A DNA stretch of 64,000 bases from Epilithonimonas vandammei (GTDB lineage: Bacteria > Bacteroidota > Bacteroidia > Flavobacteriales > Weeksellaceae): NCBI RefSeq assembly GCF_003860525.1, contig NZ_CP034161.1, forward strand, positions 1,240,001 to 1,304,000, read 5' to 3'. This document shows, piece after piece, positions 17,312-26,473 of this stretch. The position numbers and the translations under genes are program-made. How positions within the stretch are numbered: the first letter of the stretch is position 1; each line of letters opens with the position of its first letter. The notes beneath the pieces were generated by a model. That model saw nothing but the letters and a program-made list of their open reading frames with translations, did no database searches and had not been told where the DNA came from.

Positions 17312-19930
17312 CTAAAGTGACTTTAACTTTTCTTCCAACAAGGCAATTTTATCCTGCGCATCTTTTTGCTTTTTACGCTCGATTTCTACCACTTCTGGTT
17401 TTGCATTAGCAACGAATTTTTCATTCGACAATTTCTTATCAACAGAAATCAAGAAGCCTTTCAGATATTTGATTTCTTCTTCGGTTTTTTCTTTTTCTTC
17501 GCCTAAATCAAGATTTTCACTCAATGGAATAGAAAATTCATTCGCTCCAACTAAGAATGTGAAACTTGGTTTATCCGTTTTTTGATTGAAATTAATTTCT
17601 GAAATATTCGCTAATTTCTGAATAACCTCAGCATTTGCCAATTCGGAAACATTCGTAAAAACTTCAACAGTTTCTCTTGGCGAAATTCCTTTGGACTGAC
17701 GGTAGTTTCTAACACCAGAAATCACTTCCTTAGCAAAATCAAAATCCTTAATTTTATCTTCATTATAAGGTTCTGATTTTTTCTGTTGCGCAATGACCAA
17801 TGCTTCAGAAACACTTCTTTCAGATATATTTTGCCACAATTCTTCTGACAAGAAAGGCATAAATGGATGCAACAGTTTCATCAATTCTTCGAAATAAGCA
17901 ATCGTTTTTTGATAAACTTCTTCACTGATTGCTTCTCCGAAATTTGGTTTGATTGCTTCCAAATACCAAGCACAGAAATCGTCCCAAATCAGTTTATAAA
18001 CCAAATGCAACGCATCGGAAATCCTGAATTTTGAGAACTGATCTTCAATCTCACCAATTGTTTTGTTCAATTGTTCTCCAAACCAATTAATAGTCTGTAT
18101 ATCAAACTCTTTACCTTTGATATTTTCGTCGCGCTTCCAACCTTGAATCAATTTGTAAGCATTCCAGATTTTCGTGGCAAAATTTCTTCCTTGCAACATC
18201 AAATCTTCATCAAACAAAAGATCATTTCCTGCCGCAGAACTTAACAAACTTCCTACACGAACGCCATCTGCGCCATATTTTTCAATCAAATCGATTGGAT
18301 CTGGAGAATTTCCTAACTGCTTAGACATTTTTCGTCTTTGCTTATCCCTTACTATGCCAGTGAAATAAACATTCTTGAACGGAACGTCTTTTCTATATTC
18401 CAATCCAGCCATAATCATTCTGGCAACCCAGAAGAAAATAATATCCGGACCGGTAACCAAATCCGCAGTTGGGTAATAATAATTGATATCTTTATTTTCT
18501 GGATCCAAAATGCCTTCGAAAACCGAAATTGGCCACAACCAAGATGAGAACCAAGTGTCTAATGCATCCTCGTCTTGCTTCAAGTCAGAAGCCTGAAGTT
18601 GGAAGTTGGAAGTTTTTTCTTGCGCTAATTTTACAGCGTCGTCTATATTTTCCGCGACTACAAAATCATTTTCGCCGGTTCCATAATAGAAAGCCGGAAT
18701 CTGCTGTCCCCACCAAAGCTGACGAGAAATGTTCCAATCGTGAACATTTTCCATCCAATGGCGATAGGTATTTTTGAATTTCTCAGGATGGAATTTGATG
18801 GTATCATCCATTACAACATCCAAAGCAGGCTTTGCCATTTCTGACATTTTCAGGAACCATTGAACAGAGATTTTCGGTTCGATAACAGCGCCTGTTCTTT
18901 CAGAAGTTCCAACTTTATTCACATAATCTTCCGCTTTTAGAAGAAGATCATTTTTTTCTAATTCTTTAGCTATTTCTTTTCTAACCGTGAACCTTCCCAT
19001 TCCCTGATAATGCATTCCGTGTTCGTTAAGAACCGCATCATTATCCATAGAATCGATGATTGGCAAATTATGTCTTTGTCCGATTTCGTAATCATTAATA
19101 TCGTGAGCCGGAGTAATTTTCAAAGCTCCAGTTCCGAATTCAATATCAACATAATCATCCTCGATAATTGGAATTACACGATTTACAATTGGAACAATTA
19201 CGTTTTTACCTTTCAGATGATGGTATCTTTCGTCATTTGGATTAACACAAACTGCAACATCGCCAAAAATAGTTTCGGGACGAGTCGTTGCAACAGTTAA
19301 GAAATCTTCTGTGCCTTCGATTTTATATTTGAGATAGAATAATTTTCCATTTTGCTCTTTGAAAATTACCTCTTCGTCAGAAATATTCGTTTGAGCTTCT
19401 GGATCCCAATTAACGACTTTGTAACCACGATAAATTAATCCTTTGTTATAAAGATCAACAAAAACCTTGATTACAGATTTGGACAGATTATCTTCCAAAG
19501 TAAATCTGGTTCTGTCCCAATCACAAGAACAGCCTAATTTTTTCAGTTGCTCAAGAATAGTTCCTCCGTATTTATCAGTCCATTCCCAAGCATGCTTTAG
19601 AAATTCTTTTCTTGTAATATCTTTCTTATTGATTCCTTCAGCTTTCAGCTTCGCTACAACTTTTGCTTCTGTTGCAATCGATGCGTGATCTGTTCCCGGA
19701 ACCCAACAAGCATTGAAACCCTGCATTCTTGCTCTTCTGACCAATACATCCTGAATGGTGTTGTTCAACATATGTCCCATATGAAGAATCCCCGTCACAT
19801 TTGGTGGTGGAATTACAATCGTATAAGGAGGTCTGTCATCTGGCTCCGAGTGGAAAAATTTATTTTCTAACCAGAAGTCATACCATTTTTGTTCAGTTTC
19901 CTGTGGATTGTATTTGTCAGCAATCTGCAT
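17312..19930 (-). CDS. valS: Valyl-tRNA synthetase
   Basis: This is a class I aminoacyl-tRNA synthetase that charges tRNA-Val. The HIGH-type signature is PPPNVTGILHMGHML (residues about 40-54), and the KMSKS-type loop is RRKMSKQLGNSPDP (about 535). The central editing domain, with the TTRPETIFGD motif, sits between them, and a C-terminal coiled coil (EEEIKYLKGFLISVDKKLSN onward) ends the 872-residue protein. I chose the ATG at 19930 (MQIADKYNPQETEQKW); the 21 residues encoded further upstream are not family-like and overlap promoter-like sequence. Within the catalytic domain, around 18595-18615, three 7-base units of a satellite repeat encode the SNFQLQ stretch just before the conserved LKQDEDALDTWFSS. 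Confidence 0.97.
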   Translation of the reverse strand: MQIADKYNPQETEQKWYDFWLENKFFHSEPDDRPPYTIVIPPPNVTGILHMGHMLNNTIQDVLVRRARMQGFNACWVPGTDHASIATEAKVVAKLKAEGINKKDITRKEFLKHAWEWTDKYGGTILEQLKKLGCSCDWDRTRFTLEDNLSKSVIKVFVDLYNKGLIYRGYKVVNWDPEAQTNISDEEVIFKEQNGKLFYLKYKIEGTEDFLTVATTRPETIFGDVAVCVNPNDERYHHLKGKNVIVPIVNRVIPIIEDDYVDIEFGTGALKITPAHDINDYEIGQRHNLPIIDSMDNDAVLNEHGMHYQGMGRFTVRKEIAKELEKNDLLLKAEDYVNKVGTSERTGAVIEPKISVQWFLKMSEMAKPALDVVMDDTIKFHPEKFKNTYRHWMENVHDWNISRQLWWGQQIPAFYYGTGENDFVVAENIDDAVKLAQEKTSNFQLQASDLKQDEDALDTWFSSWLWPISVFEGILDPENKDINYYYPTADLVTGPDIIFFWVARMIMAGLEYRKDVPFKNVYFTGIVRDKQRRKMSKQLGNSPDPIDLIEKYGADGVRVGSLLSSAAGNDLLFDEDLMLQGRNFATKIWNAYKLIQGWKRDENIKGKEFDIQTINWFGEQLNKTIGEIEDQFSKFRISDALHLVYKLIWDDFCAWYLEAIKPNFGEAISEEVYQKTIAYFEELMKLLHPFMPFLSEELWQNISERSVSEALVIAQQKKSEPYNEDKIKDFDFAKEVISGVRNYRQSKGISPRETVEVFTNVSELANAEVIQKLANISEINFNQKTDKPSFTFLVGANEFSIPLSENLDLGEEKEKTEEEIKYLKGFLISVDKKLSNEKFVANAKPEVVEIERKKQKDAQDKIALLEEKLKSL
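18595..18615. repeat. In-frame heptad satellite (GAAGTTG x3) inside valS
   Basis: On the plus strand the unit GAAGTTG is repeated three times, the last copy ending in T. The period of seven bases cycles the reading frame and adds seven residues per three units. Confidence 0.7.
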
Positions 19931-20009
19931 TTTAAAAATATTTTTAAGCTTGTAATTTGCAAAAATAAGACAATGTGAAAAAATTAACATCACATATTCA
20001 AATTATTTA

Positions 20010-20017
20010 TAACTTTG
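20010..20017 (+). promoter_or_regulatory. -7 box of the DUF1573 gene (TAACTTTG)
   Basis: TAACTTTG matches the TAnnTTTG consensus 35 bases before the ATG at 20053. Confidence 0.5.
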
Positions 20018-20052
20018 TTATTCAAAAATTTAATTATTTAAATCAAAAAAAT

Positions 20053-20565
20053 ATGAAAAAGATTCTTGCAGGATTGTTTATGACAGGAGCTATCGCTTTT
20101 GCATCTGCTCAAACAATCTCATTTGATAAAACAACTTTTGACTACGGAAATGTAAAAGCTGGATCAGACGGTCACAGATTCTTTACCGTAAAAAATACTG
20201 GAGATAAACCATTAATTATTAGTGAAGTAAAGCCTTCTTGCGGATGTACAACGCCAGAATGGAGCAAAGACCCTATTTTGCCTGGAAAATCTACTCAGAT
20301 TAAAGTAGGATATAATACTGGAATCAAAGGAGCTTTCAATAAATTGATTGAAGTTTATTCTAATGATCCGCAGAACAGCAGATCTGTTCTTTATATCAAA
20401 GGAAATGTAGAAGATGTTGCAAATGCACAAGCTGTTTCTGTTGCACAAGAAGCTAAATTGGTTGCAGCTCCTGTCGCTACAGCAAAAGCTCAGCCAGCGG
20501 CAGCGGCTAAGAGAGTTGCAAAAAAGAAAGCTGATGTTCAGAAAGTTGAGTCAGTTGCTAAATAA
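20053..20565 (+). CDS. DUF1573 domain protein, secreted
   Basis: This is an exported protein of 170 aa with signal peptide MKKILAGLFMTGAIAFASAQ. The mature part begins TISFDKTTFDYGNVKAGSDG and continues with the DUF1573 core: VKNTGDKPLIISEVKPSCGCTTP, then PGKSTQIKVGYNT and YSNDPQNSRSVLYIKG. This is an Ig-like (MSP/ASH-type) fold common in Bacteroidota envelope proteins; its function is unknown. The last 45 residues are a low-complexity tail rich in Ala, Lys and Val. I chose the start at 20053 because upstream in-frame codons would place a polar extension before the signal peptide. A strong terminator follows. Confidence 0.88.
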   Translation: MKKILAGLFMTGAIAFASAQTISFDKTTFDYGNVKAGSDGHRFFTVKNTGDKPLIISEVKPSCGCTTPEWSKDPILPGKSTQIKVGYNTGIKGAFNKLIEVYSNDPQNSRSVLYIKGNVEDVANAQAVSVAQEAKLVAAPVATAKAQPAAAAKRVAKKKADVQKVESVAK

Positions 20566-20589
20566 TTAAGGAATTTCTAAAAATAATTT

Positions 20590-20623
20590 CGCCGTCCCGT
20601 TCGCAAACGAGGCGGTTTTTTTT
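20590..20623 (+). terminator. Terminator after the DUF1573 gene
   Basis: CGCC (20590-20593) pairs with GGCG (20611-20614), with an inner CGTT/AACG stem, followed by an 8-base T-run. Confidence 0.85.
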
Positions 20624-20646
20624 ATCTTTACAATAAATCAATTTTT

Positions 20647-21525
20647 ATGGATTACAATTTTTCAGACGACTTTTTGATTAAAGAAAATTCAAAATTCGAA
20701 ATCAAAAAACATAATACCAGTTATAAAGGAAAAATCAATAAAGATGAAGCGAAAGAACTTCTCGAAATTGAAAAAGAAAAACTCCGTTTGCTACAGGAAA
20801 AACTATATGCAGATGGAAGTCAGTCCTTGTTAATTGTTCTTCAAGCGATGGATGCAGCAGGAAAAGATAGTTTGATAAAACACGTTTTCGGGGGCGTGAA
20901 TCCGCAAGGTTGTGAGGTAACAAGCTTCAAAGGTCCGAGCACAAAAGAATATTCTCATGACTTTATATGGCGACATTATTTAGCTCTTCCAGCTAAGGGA
21001 AAAATCGGAATTTTCAACCGTTCGCATTACGAAAGTGTTTTGGTATGTAAAGTTCACCCGGAATATAATCTGAGCGAAAAAGTATGGAAAGATGTAAAAC
21101 AATTTGACAAAAAATTCTGGGGAAACCGATATGAAAGTATCCAGAATTTTGAAAAGCATTTGGCCAACAACGGAACCAAAATTGTCAAAATTTTCCTAAA
21201 TGTTTCTAAAGAAGAACAAAAGCAACGTTTTCTGGACAGAATCAATGAGGATGATAAAAATTGGAAATTTTCTTCTGCAGATGTTACAGAGAGAGGATTT
21301 TGGAACGATTATATGAAAGCGTATGAATCGGCCATTAATAAAACTTCTACTGAATATGCACCGTGGTATGTGATTCCTGCAGATCAAAAGTGGTTTTCCA
21401 GAGTAGCAGCGATTCAGATTATTATTGATAAACTGGAAGAAATGAACCTGCAATATCCTGAAGTTTCTGCGAAAGAAAAAAGCGCTCTTGAAGCTTCAAA
21501 AATTAAATTAGAAAATGAAAAATAA
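20647..21525 (+). CDS. Polyphosphate kinase 2 family protein
   Basis: This 292-residue cytosolic enzyme of the PPK2 family uses inorganic polyphosphate to phosphorylate nucleoside mono- or diphosphates. The Walker A motif is AMDAAGKDSLIKH (residues about 75-87), and the Walker B-like lid region is IGIFNRSHYESVLV (about 120-133), where family members usually have HYEDVL. The RHYLALPAKG and LNVSKEEQKQRFLDRI segments are also typical. A single PPK2 domain of about 290 aa indicates a class I or III enzyme; NDP versus NMP preference cannot be decided by eye. It is followed 41 bases later by an aldehyde dehydrogenase gene on the same strand. Confidence 0.92.
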   Translation: MDYNFSDDFLIKENSKFEIKKHNTSYKGKINKDEAKELLEIEKEKLRLLQEKLYADGSQSLLIVLQAMDAAGKDSLIKHVFGGVNPQGCEVTSFKGPSTKEYSHDFIWRHYLALPAKGKIGIFNRSHYESVLVCKVHPEYNLSEKVWKDVKQFDKKFWGNRYESIQNFEKHLANNGTKIVKIFLNVSKEEQKQRFLDRINEDDKNWKFSSADVTERGFWNDYMKAYESAINKTSTEYAPWYVIPADQKWFSRVAAIQIIIDKLEEMNLQYPEVSAKEKSALEASKIKLENEK

Positions 21526-21566
21526 AGCAGTTTTATAATATGATGGTATAATTACTGCAAAGCGAT

Positions 21567-22874
21567 ATGTCAAATATAGAAATAATGGATATTACAAAAC
21601 ATATTAATTCAGCTCATAAAGCCTTTAAAGACTGGAAAATAGTACCGTTTCAAGAACGACAAAAGTTATTGCTGAAACTGGCAAAAGTTCTTGAGAAAAA
21701 CAAAGAACAATATGCGGAAACTATCACCAGAGAAATGCATAAACCAATCACTCAGTCTTTGGCAGAAATTGAAAAAAGTGCTGGAATGATTAAATATTAT
21801 GCCGAAGCTGAAAATGTTCTCAAACCAGAAAATATCAAAACCGAGTATGATGTGAGTGAAGTGCATTATGATCCGATGGGAATTATTCTCGGAGTGATGC
21901 CTTGGAATTTTCCGTTCTGGCAGGTTCTAAGATTTGCAATACCTACAATTCTTGCGGGGAATGTGGTGGTTCTGAAGCACGCATCTATATGTTTCGAAAG
22001 TGGTGATGAAATAGAAAATGCTTTTTCAGAGGCTGGTTTTCCAAAAAATATTTTCCAGAATTTGAGAATCGGACACAATGAAATCCAAGAGATCTTGGAA
22101 AATCCGTTGGTGAGAGGTGTAAGCCTTACAGGTAGTGAAAAAGCTGGCGGAACAGTGGCCGCACTGGCAGGGAAAAATATCAAAAAGTCGGTTTTGGAAC
22201 TTGGTGGCAGCGATGCTTTCATAGTTCTGGAAGATTCCGACTTTGAAAAAGCGGCAAAAGAAGGACCTTGGGCAAAATTGCAGAATACAGGACAAATATG
22301 TAATGCGGCAAAACGCTTCATTATACATAAAAAAATTGAGAAGGAATTTGTTCCGAAATTTATTGAAGAGTATAGGTCCTACCAACCTGCTGATCCTATG
22401 AAAAAAGAAACTAGATTGGGGAAAATGGCAAGACCAGACTTGGCGGACGATCTAGAAAACCAGTATAAAAAAGCTTTGAAGAATGGAGCAGAAGTAGTTG
22501 TACCGCTTGAGAGAATTTCAGAAAACGAATTTCGTCCGGGAATTATCTTGGTAGAAGAGGGAAATCCAATTCTGCAGGAAGAGTTATTTGGACCGCTTGC
22601 AATGCTGATGATTGGAAAAGATGATGAGCATATTTTAAAACTTGCTAATGATATTCCTTTCGGATTGGGAAATGCAGTTTGGACCAAGGATAAAAAAAGG
22701 GCTCAATTCTTTATTGATAATTTACAATCCGGGACAGTGTCCATTAATAAAGCAACAAGCTCCGATACCAGACTGCCATTTGGTGGGGCAAAGTCCTCAG
22801 GGTATGGGGTGGAGTTATCTTTACACGCGCTGAAAGAGTTTACACAAGTCAAAACCGTAGTAGGAAATATTTAA
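21567..22874 (+). CDS. NAD(P)-dependent aldehyde dehydrogenase (succinate-semialdehyde dehydrogenase-like)
   Basis: This aldehyde dehydrogenase of 435 aa oxidises an aldehyde to the acid. The substrate and cofactor tunnel has VMPWNFPFWQVLRFAIPTILAGN, the general-base glutamate is in LELGGSDAF (residue about 212), and the catalytic cysteine is in NTGQICNAAKRF (about 246). The C-terminal LPFGGAKSSGYGVE is the usual oligomerisation and active-site end. The length and these motifs fit the short SSADH (GabD/Sad) group, which starts directly at the cofactor domain. The start at 21567 is plausible, but an ATG six codons later (MDITKH) would also do. A bidirectional terminator follows. Confidence 0.9.
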   Translation: MSNIEIMDITKHINSAHKAFKDWKIVPFQERQKLLLKLAKVLEKNKEQYAETITREMHKPITQSLAEIEKSAGMIKYYAEAENVLKPENIKTEYDVSEVHYDPMGIILGVMPWNFPFWQVLRFAIPTILAGNVVVLKHASICFESGDEIENAFSEAGFPKNIFQNLRIGHNEIQEILENPLVRGVSLTGSEKAGGTVAALAGKNIKKSVLELGGSDAFIVLEDSDFEKAAKEGPWAKLQNTGQICNAAKRFIIHKKIEKEFVPKFIEEYRSYQPADPMKKETRLGKMARPDLADDLENQYKKALKNGAEVVVPLERISENEFRPGIILVEEGNPILQEELFGPLAMLMIGKDDEHILKLANDIPFGLGNAVWTKDKKRAQFFIDNLQSGTVSINKATSSDTRLPFGGAKSSGYGVELSLHALKEFTQVKTVVGNI

Positions 22875-22877
22875 ACA

Positions 22878-22907
22878 AAATCGGGTAAGAAAACTTACCC
22901 GATTTTT
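22878..22907. terminator. Bidirectional terminator between convergent genes
   Basis: TCGGGTAAG (22881-22889) and CTTACCCGA (22894-22902) form a 9-bp stem over four A residues, flanked by A-run and T-run. Confidence 0.9.
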
Positions 22908-22914
22908 TATTGAT

Positions 22915-23949
22915 TTAATTCAGATTCGACGAATCTTTTGTTTTTAAGGCTAGTAAAGAGTCTGCTTTCGCTTTTTTCTCTAGTTCAATCTGCTGAACAA
23001 CATTATCCCTGTTTTCCTGTTCCTTCATAATAGTTGCGAGCTGAGGTTCAATAATTTTATTCATCTCATCTTCAGAAATATTATTAGCATCAGGGGAGTC
23101 GAGCAGTTTTTTCCACGGCCTGCGTTTTCCCCACGGATAGTCTCCGTACACAATCAATGGTGTTCCTTTGGCTCTGGTAGTTTGTCCGCCTTTATTCAGA
23201 ATCCAAGTATCTACCCAGCTATACATCCATTTGGCATCTTCTTCCAACATTCTTAAACAAGAGTGAGAAGCAGGATAGCCGGGCATTGCATACTGGTGCC
23301 AGCCGATTCCGTCAAAATTGGCAACATTAACGTTCCAGCGCAGTTTCCACTCATCGCTGACTGTAGAAATGGCTACTTCTTTTTTCCAATTGGCAAACAT
23401 CAGACCTCGCTTTGTCTGCGTGGCCTTTTTACCCATACTTGTTGGCCCCCATTTTATAAGATTGCCGTATTCATAAACGCCAAAAGCCTGAATTGGATAT
23501 GAGAAAAAGACAAATTTCTTCACATTTTCCAATGTAGTCACATGACCAGGAAAAGGCGAATAAATAAGGAAATCTTCCTCTATTTTTGCAGGCACCACAA
23601 GTGTATCTGCTGCTCCTATATTGGCTTTGTCCAATCTGTTAAGCGCCAGAATTGTGTATAGAGTTTTGCCTGTAAATTCTTTCTTATTTCGGACTGAAAC
23701 AGAATCTGTGTTTTTATAAATCCAAGGATAGAAACCAAAATCCTTTCTTGGGATAACAACATCTGGAATTTTTGGTTTTTCATCCTCTACTATTTGTTTA
23801 TTATCTTCCTCTTTGTCATTAGAAGAGATAGTGGCGGTCGGATTATTTTTTTTATCAGTGAGTGGAGCTGATTCATCTTTTTTGCAATATATTAAAGATG
23901 CCGATAGAATAATTAATGTAAATAAATTTTTGATTTTAAATAGGGTCAT
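22915..23949 (-). CDS. Lipoprotein L,D-transpeptidase (YkuD domain)
   Basis: This is an envelope lipoprotein of 344 aa: the signal sequence ends in the lipobox SLIYC (C22), followed by an acidic, Asp/Asn-rich linker. The YkuD catalytic domain has WHQYAMPGYPASHSCLRMLE (residues about 217-236) with the nucleophilic cysteine and the preceding histidine; the usual SHGC is SHSC here. L,D-transpeptidases cross-link peptidoglycan or attach proteins to it. The last 60 residues are charged and helical (KEQENRDNVVQQIELEKKAK). The gene is monocistronic and convergent with the aldehyde dehydrogenase. The role in cross-linking versus protein anchoring is unresolved. Confidence 0.88.
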   Translation of the reverse strand: MTLFKIKNLFTLIILSASLIYCKKDESAPLTDKKNNPTATISSNDKEEDNKQIVEDEKPKIPDVVIPRKDFGFYPWIYKNTDSVSVRNKKEFTGKTLYTILALNRLDKANIGAADTLVVPAKIEEDFLIYSPFPGHVTTLENVKKFVFFSYPIQAFGVYEYGNLIKWGPTSMGKKATQTKRGLMFANWKKEVAISTVSDEWKLRWNVNVANFDGIGWHQYAMPGYPASHSCLRMLEEDAKWMYSWVDTWILNKGGQTTRAKGTPLIVYGDYPWGKRRPWKKLLDSPDANNISEDEMNKIIEPQLATIMKEQENRDNVVQQIELEKKAKADSLLALKTKDSSNLN

Positions 23950-24002
23950 GGTTTCTTATTAACATTCAAAAAATTACAAAAAGAATACCATTTTACATTA
24001 TT

Positions 24003-24986
24003 CTATTCAGGAATTTTTTCTGATTCTTTTTTCTGAATAATATTGCTGATAATTTGCTTGGCGTGAATCCTAGAATTTTCTATAAACCAAAGATGTGTAT
24101 CTCTTCCTCCGCATACAACACCAGCCAGATAAATACCATTAATATTGGTTTCCATGGTGTCGGTATCGTAATGCGGGTTTTGGCAATTGTTTTTCAGATC
24201 GATTCCGATAGCATTGAGAAAGTCAAAATCTGGCAGATAACCAGTCATTGCCAGAACAAAATCATTTTCAATTTCTTTGATTTCGCCGACATTGGTTTTC
24301 AAAACTGCGGAATTTGGTTTGATTTCTAACAATTCTGCACCAAAATATGCTTGTATGCTTCCTTCTTTGATTCTGTTCTCTATGTCGGGCTTTACCCAGT
24401 ATTTTACACTCTGCGAGATTTGGCTGCTGCGAATTACCATGGTAACCTTTCCGCCTTTTCTACAGATTTCCAAAGCAGCATCTACAGCAGAATTACTGGA
24501 TCCAACCACCAACACCTTTTGAAAAGAATAGGGATAAGGCTCTGTGTAATAATGGCTAACCTTGGGCAAATCTTCTCCTGGGATATCCATCAAATTAGGA
24601 ATGTCATAAAATCCAGTAGCGACAATAATATTTTTAGCGAAATATATCTGCTTACTGGTTTCAACCTGGAAAACTATAGACTTTTGAATGTTGATGACCT
24701 TTTCGTAAGTCTTTATATTGATCTCTTTTGATTTTGCAATACCTTGGTAATATTCCAAAGCATCTTGTCTCCCCGGTTTTGGACTGGTTGTAATAAATGG
24801 AATATCATCAATTTCCAAGCGGTCGGCCGTTGAAAAAAAAGTCATGTATAAAGGATAATTGTAGATGCTGTTTGCAACAGTTCCTTTTTCTATAACGATA
24901 TACTTCAGATTATTTTTCCGTGCTTCCAGAGCACAAGCTAAACCAATTGGACCACCACCAACAATAAGAACATCAAATAATTCCAT
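24003..24986 (-). CDS. YpdA-like putative bacillithiol disulfide reductase
   Basis: This is a flavin-dependent NAD(P)H oxidoreductase of 327 aa. It has the FAD dinucleotide-binding motif VLIVGGGPIGLACALEA (residues 6-22), the YpdA-type segment YNYPLYMTFFSTADRLEIDDIPF, a second nucleotide motif VLVVGSSNSAVDAALEI (about 165), and ALTGYLP-like LAMTGYLPDFDFL. YpdA reduces bacillithiol disulfide in Firmicutes; flavobacteria carry bacillithiol-type genes, so the same role is plausible here. The gene has a TAAATTTG box four bases before its ATG and is 17 bases upstream of nothing on its strand except the separate CbpM/CbpA pair. No bshA, bshB or bshC gene is in the window. Confidence 0.85.
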   Translation of the reverse strand: MELFDVLIVGGGPIGLACALEARKNNLKYIVIEKGTVANSIYNYPLYMTFFSTADRLEIDDIPFITTSPKPGRQDALEYYQGIAKSKEINIKTYEKVINIQKSIVFQVETSKQIYFAKNIIVATGFYDIPNLMDIPGEDLPKVSHYYTEPYPYSFQKVLVVGSSNSAVDAALEICRKGGKVTMVIRSSQISQSVKYWVKPDIENRIKEGSIQAYFGAELLEIKPNSAVLKTNVGEIKEIENDFVLAMTGYLPDFDFLNAIGIDLKNNCQNPHYDTDTMETNINGIYLAGVVCGGRDTHLWFIENSRIHAKQIISNIIQKKESEKIPE

Positions 24987-24990
24987 ACCA

Positions 24991-24998
24991 CAAATTTA
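24991..24998 (-). promoter_or_regulatory. -7 box (TAAATTTG, minus strand) adjacent to the YpdA start
   Basis: TAAATTTG lies four bases before the ATG at 24986, predicting a leaderless or nearly leaderless transcript. Confidence 0.45.
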
Positions 24999-25010
24999 CA
25001 AAAATATTAT

Positions 25011-25316
25011 CTACAGATCGGCATCTTCCCAATCCTCGTATTTTAGTACATTCTGAAGCAGGCGTCTGTTTTCATTTCGTAATTCTTCCATTTGATTCAG
25101 AAGTTTATGGATGATTTCAATGCCAGGGAGATTGACGTCTAGATCATAATGCCAGTTAGCGAAGCGTTCGAGATGTGGCAATTCTTCGTAAATAATGTAG
25201 CGGATGCTGTTTTCGGTTTGCGGATGCAGCAGTTCCGAATCTATCAGCTGATCCAGAAACGTATAATCTATTTTATATAACCGGATGATTTCTTCTAAAG
25301 AGATTCTTTCGTTCAT
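25011..25316 (-). CDS. cbpM: Chaperone modulator CbpM-like protein
   Basis: This 101-residue protein has the CbpM layout: an N-terminal MerR-like winged helix (ISLEEIIRLYKIDYTFLDQLIDSELL), a middle helix (YEELPHLERFANWHYDLDVNLPGIEII), and a C-terminal helix with EELRNENRRLL. CbpM binds the J domain of CbpA and modulates its co-chaperone activity. It lies two bases after the DnaJ-like gene on the same strand, which is the usual cbpA-cbpM arrangement and supports the call. Confidence 0.87.
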   Translation of the reverse strand: MNERISLEEIIRLYKIDYTFLDQLIDSELLHPQTENSIRYIIYEELPHLERFANWHYDLDVNLPGIEIIHKLLNQMEELRNENRRLLQNVLKYEDWEDADL

Positions 25317-25318
25317 AG

Positions 25319-26224
25319 CTAAGAATTTTTGAGTTGCTGAAACAGTTCTTTTTGTTTTTCTGTAAGGTGAGTTGGGATTTTTACGTTGTACGTCACATAA
25401 AGATCGCCAAATTCATTTTCTTTTTTATAAATAGGAAACCCTTTGCCTTTCAATCGCACTGTAGTTCCGTTTTGTGTTCCCGGTTTCACTTTTAGTTTCA
25501 CGGAGCCGTCCAGTGTCTGGATATTTACATCTCCACCTAAAACTGCGGTATAAAGGTCAATGTCAACAGAAGTCCTGAGATTGTCACCTTCGCGCTTAAA
25601 ATCTTTGTCTTCCGTAATGTTGAATGTAATGTAAAGATCACCGTTTGGACCACCATTCATTCCCGGATTTCCGTGACCTTTCAGTTTGATCTGTTGCCCG
25701 TCGTAAACGCCTGCTGGAATTGTAATTCTAATCTTTTTGCCATTAATTTCGAAAGTCTGCTGATGCGTTTTGTAGGCATCTCTCAGATTCAGGTTCAGCT
25801 CTGCCGAAATATCCTGACCTTTGAATTTCCCACTGGAACTTCCGCGTGAACTTCGGCCAAAACCACCACCAGCACCACCAAACATAGACTGGAAGAAGTC
25901 TGAGAAATCCTCACCACCACCGCCAAAATCTCCTCCCGAGAATCCGCCACCGGAGTACTGTTGGCGTTGTTGTTGCTGTGCACGCTCATACTCCTCGCCA
26001 TGTTTCCAGTTTTCGCCGTATTTGTCATACTTAGCGCGGTTTTCAGCATTGCTTAGGACTTCGTTAGCTTCATTAATTTCCTTGAATTTCTTTTCTGCCT
26101 CTTTATCGTTCGGATTCATATCAGGATGATATTTCCGCGCCAGCTTTCTGTACGCTTTTTTGATGTCGTCGGCAGACGCATTTCTTTCAATCCCAAGGAT
26201 TTTATAATAGTCTATAAATGCCAT
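25319..26224 (-). CDS. cbpA: DnaJ-family co-chaperone of the CbpA type
   Basis: This is a 301-residue Hsp40. The J domain occupies residues 1-70 with the HPD motif in RKYHPDMNP (H33-P34-D35). A Gly/Phe/Ser-rich linker spans about 85-135 (repeated GGGF and GG-DFGGGG). The two C-terminal substrate-binding beta-sandwich domains follow, starting at [15 protein letters not shown] and including [14 protein letters not shown] and [11 protein letters not shown]. There is no zinc-finger CxxCxGxG repeat, which separates it from DnaJ. It is co-transcribed with cbpM. It stimulates DnaK ATPase and delivers misfolded proteins. Confidence 0.93.
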   Translation of the reverse strand: MAFIDYYKILGIERNASADDIKKAYRKLARKYHPDMNPNDKEAEKKFKEINEANEVLSNAENRAKYDKYGENWKHGEEYERAQQQQRQQYSGGGFSGGDFGGGGEDFSDFFQSMFGGAGGGFGRSSRGSSSGKFKGQDISAELNLNLRDAYKTHQQTFEINGKKIRITIPAGVYDGQQIKLKGHGNPGMNGGPNGDLYITFNITEDKDFKREGDNLRTSVDIDLYTAVLGGDVNIQTLDGSVKLKVKPGTQNGTTVRLKGKGFPIYKKENEFGDLYVTYNVKIPTHLTEKQKELFQQLKNS

Positions 26225-26473
26225 AGTAACAAAATGTTTTTAAAAGTATTATTTTCCCTAAGTTAGTGAAATCATTTGTGAAATAAGAAAGTTTTCAATT
26301 TAAAAGTATAAAGTTTCTTTCTATTACCAAACTTTTGTTCTACTTTTCAATTTAACTTTTTTTTGTTCGACTTGGAATAAGCTCGTTTCCTAGCTCAAAA
26401 CAATTGCAAGCCAATACAATGGAGCTATATATGGTCTTGTCTTTTTTCTTATCACTGAAGGTTAATAGCTAAT

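Noticed and set aside
19931-19993. N-terminal extension of ValRS from an upstream ATG
   Set aside because: The 21 extra residues are not family-like, and the region holds a promoter-like TATTTTTG box.
21866-22321. Open frames of 119-151 codons antisense to the aldehyde dehydrogenase gene
   Set aside because: They are shadows of a well-supported gene and have no promoter or recognisable motif.
25795-26129. Open frames across the Gly-rich region of the DnaJ-like gene
   Set aside because: They arise from the repetitive glycine codons read in other frames.
26225-26473. Possible small gene or RNA between cbpA and the lipocalin gene
   Set aside because: I found no open frame with coding character, no stable hairpin and no conserved motif.
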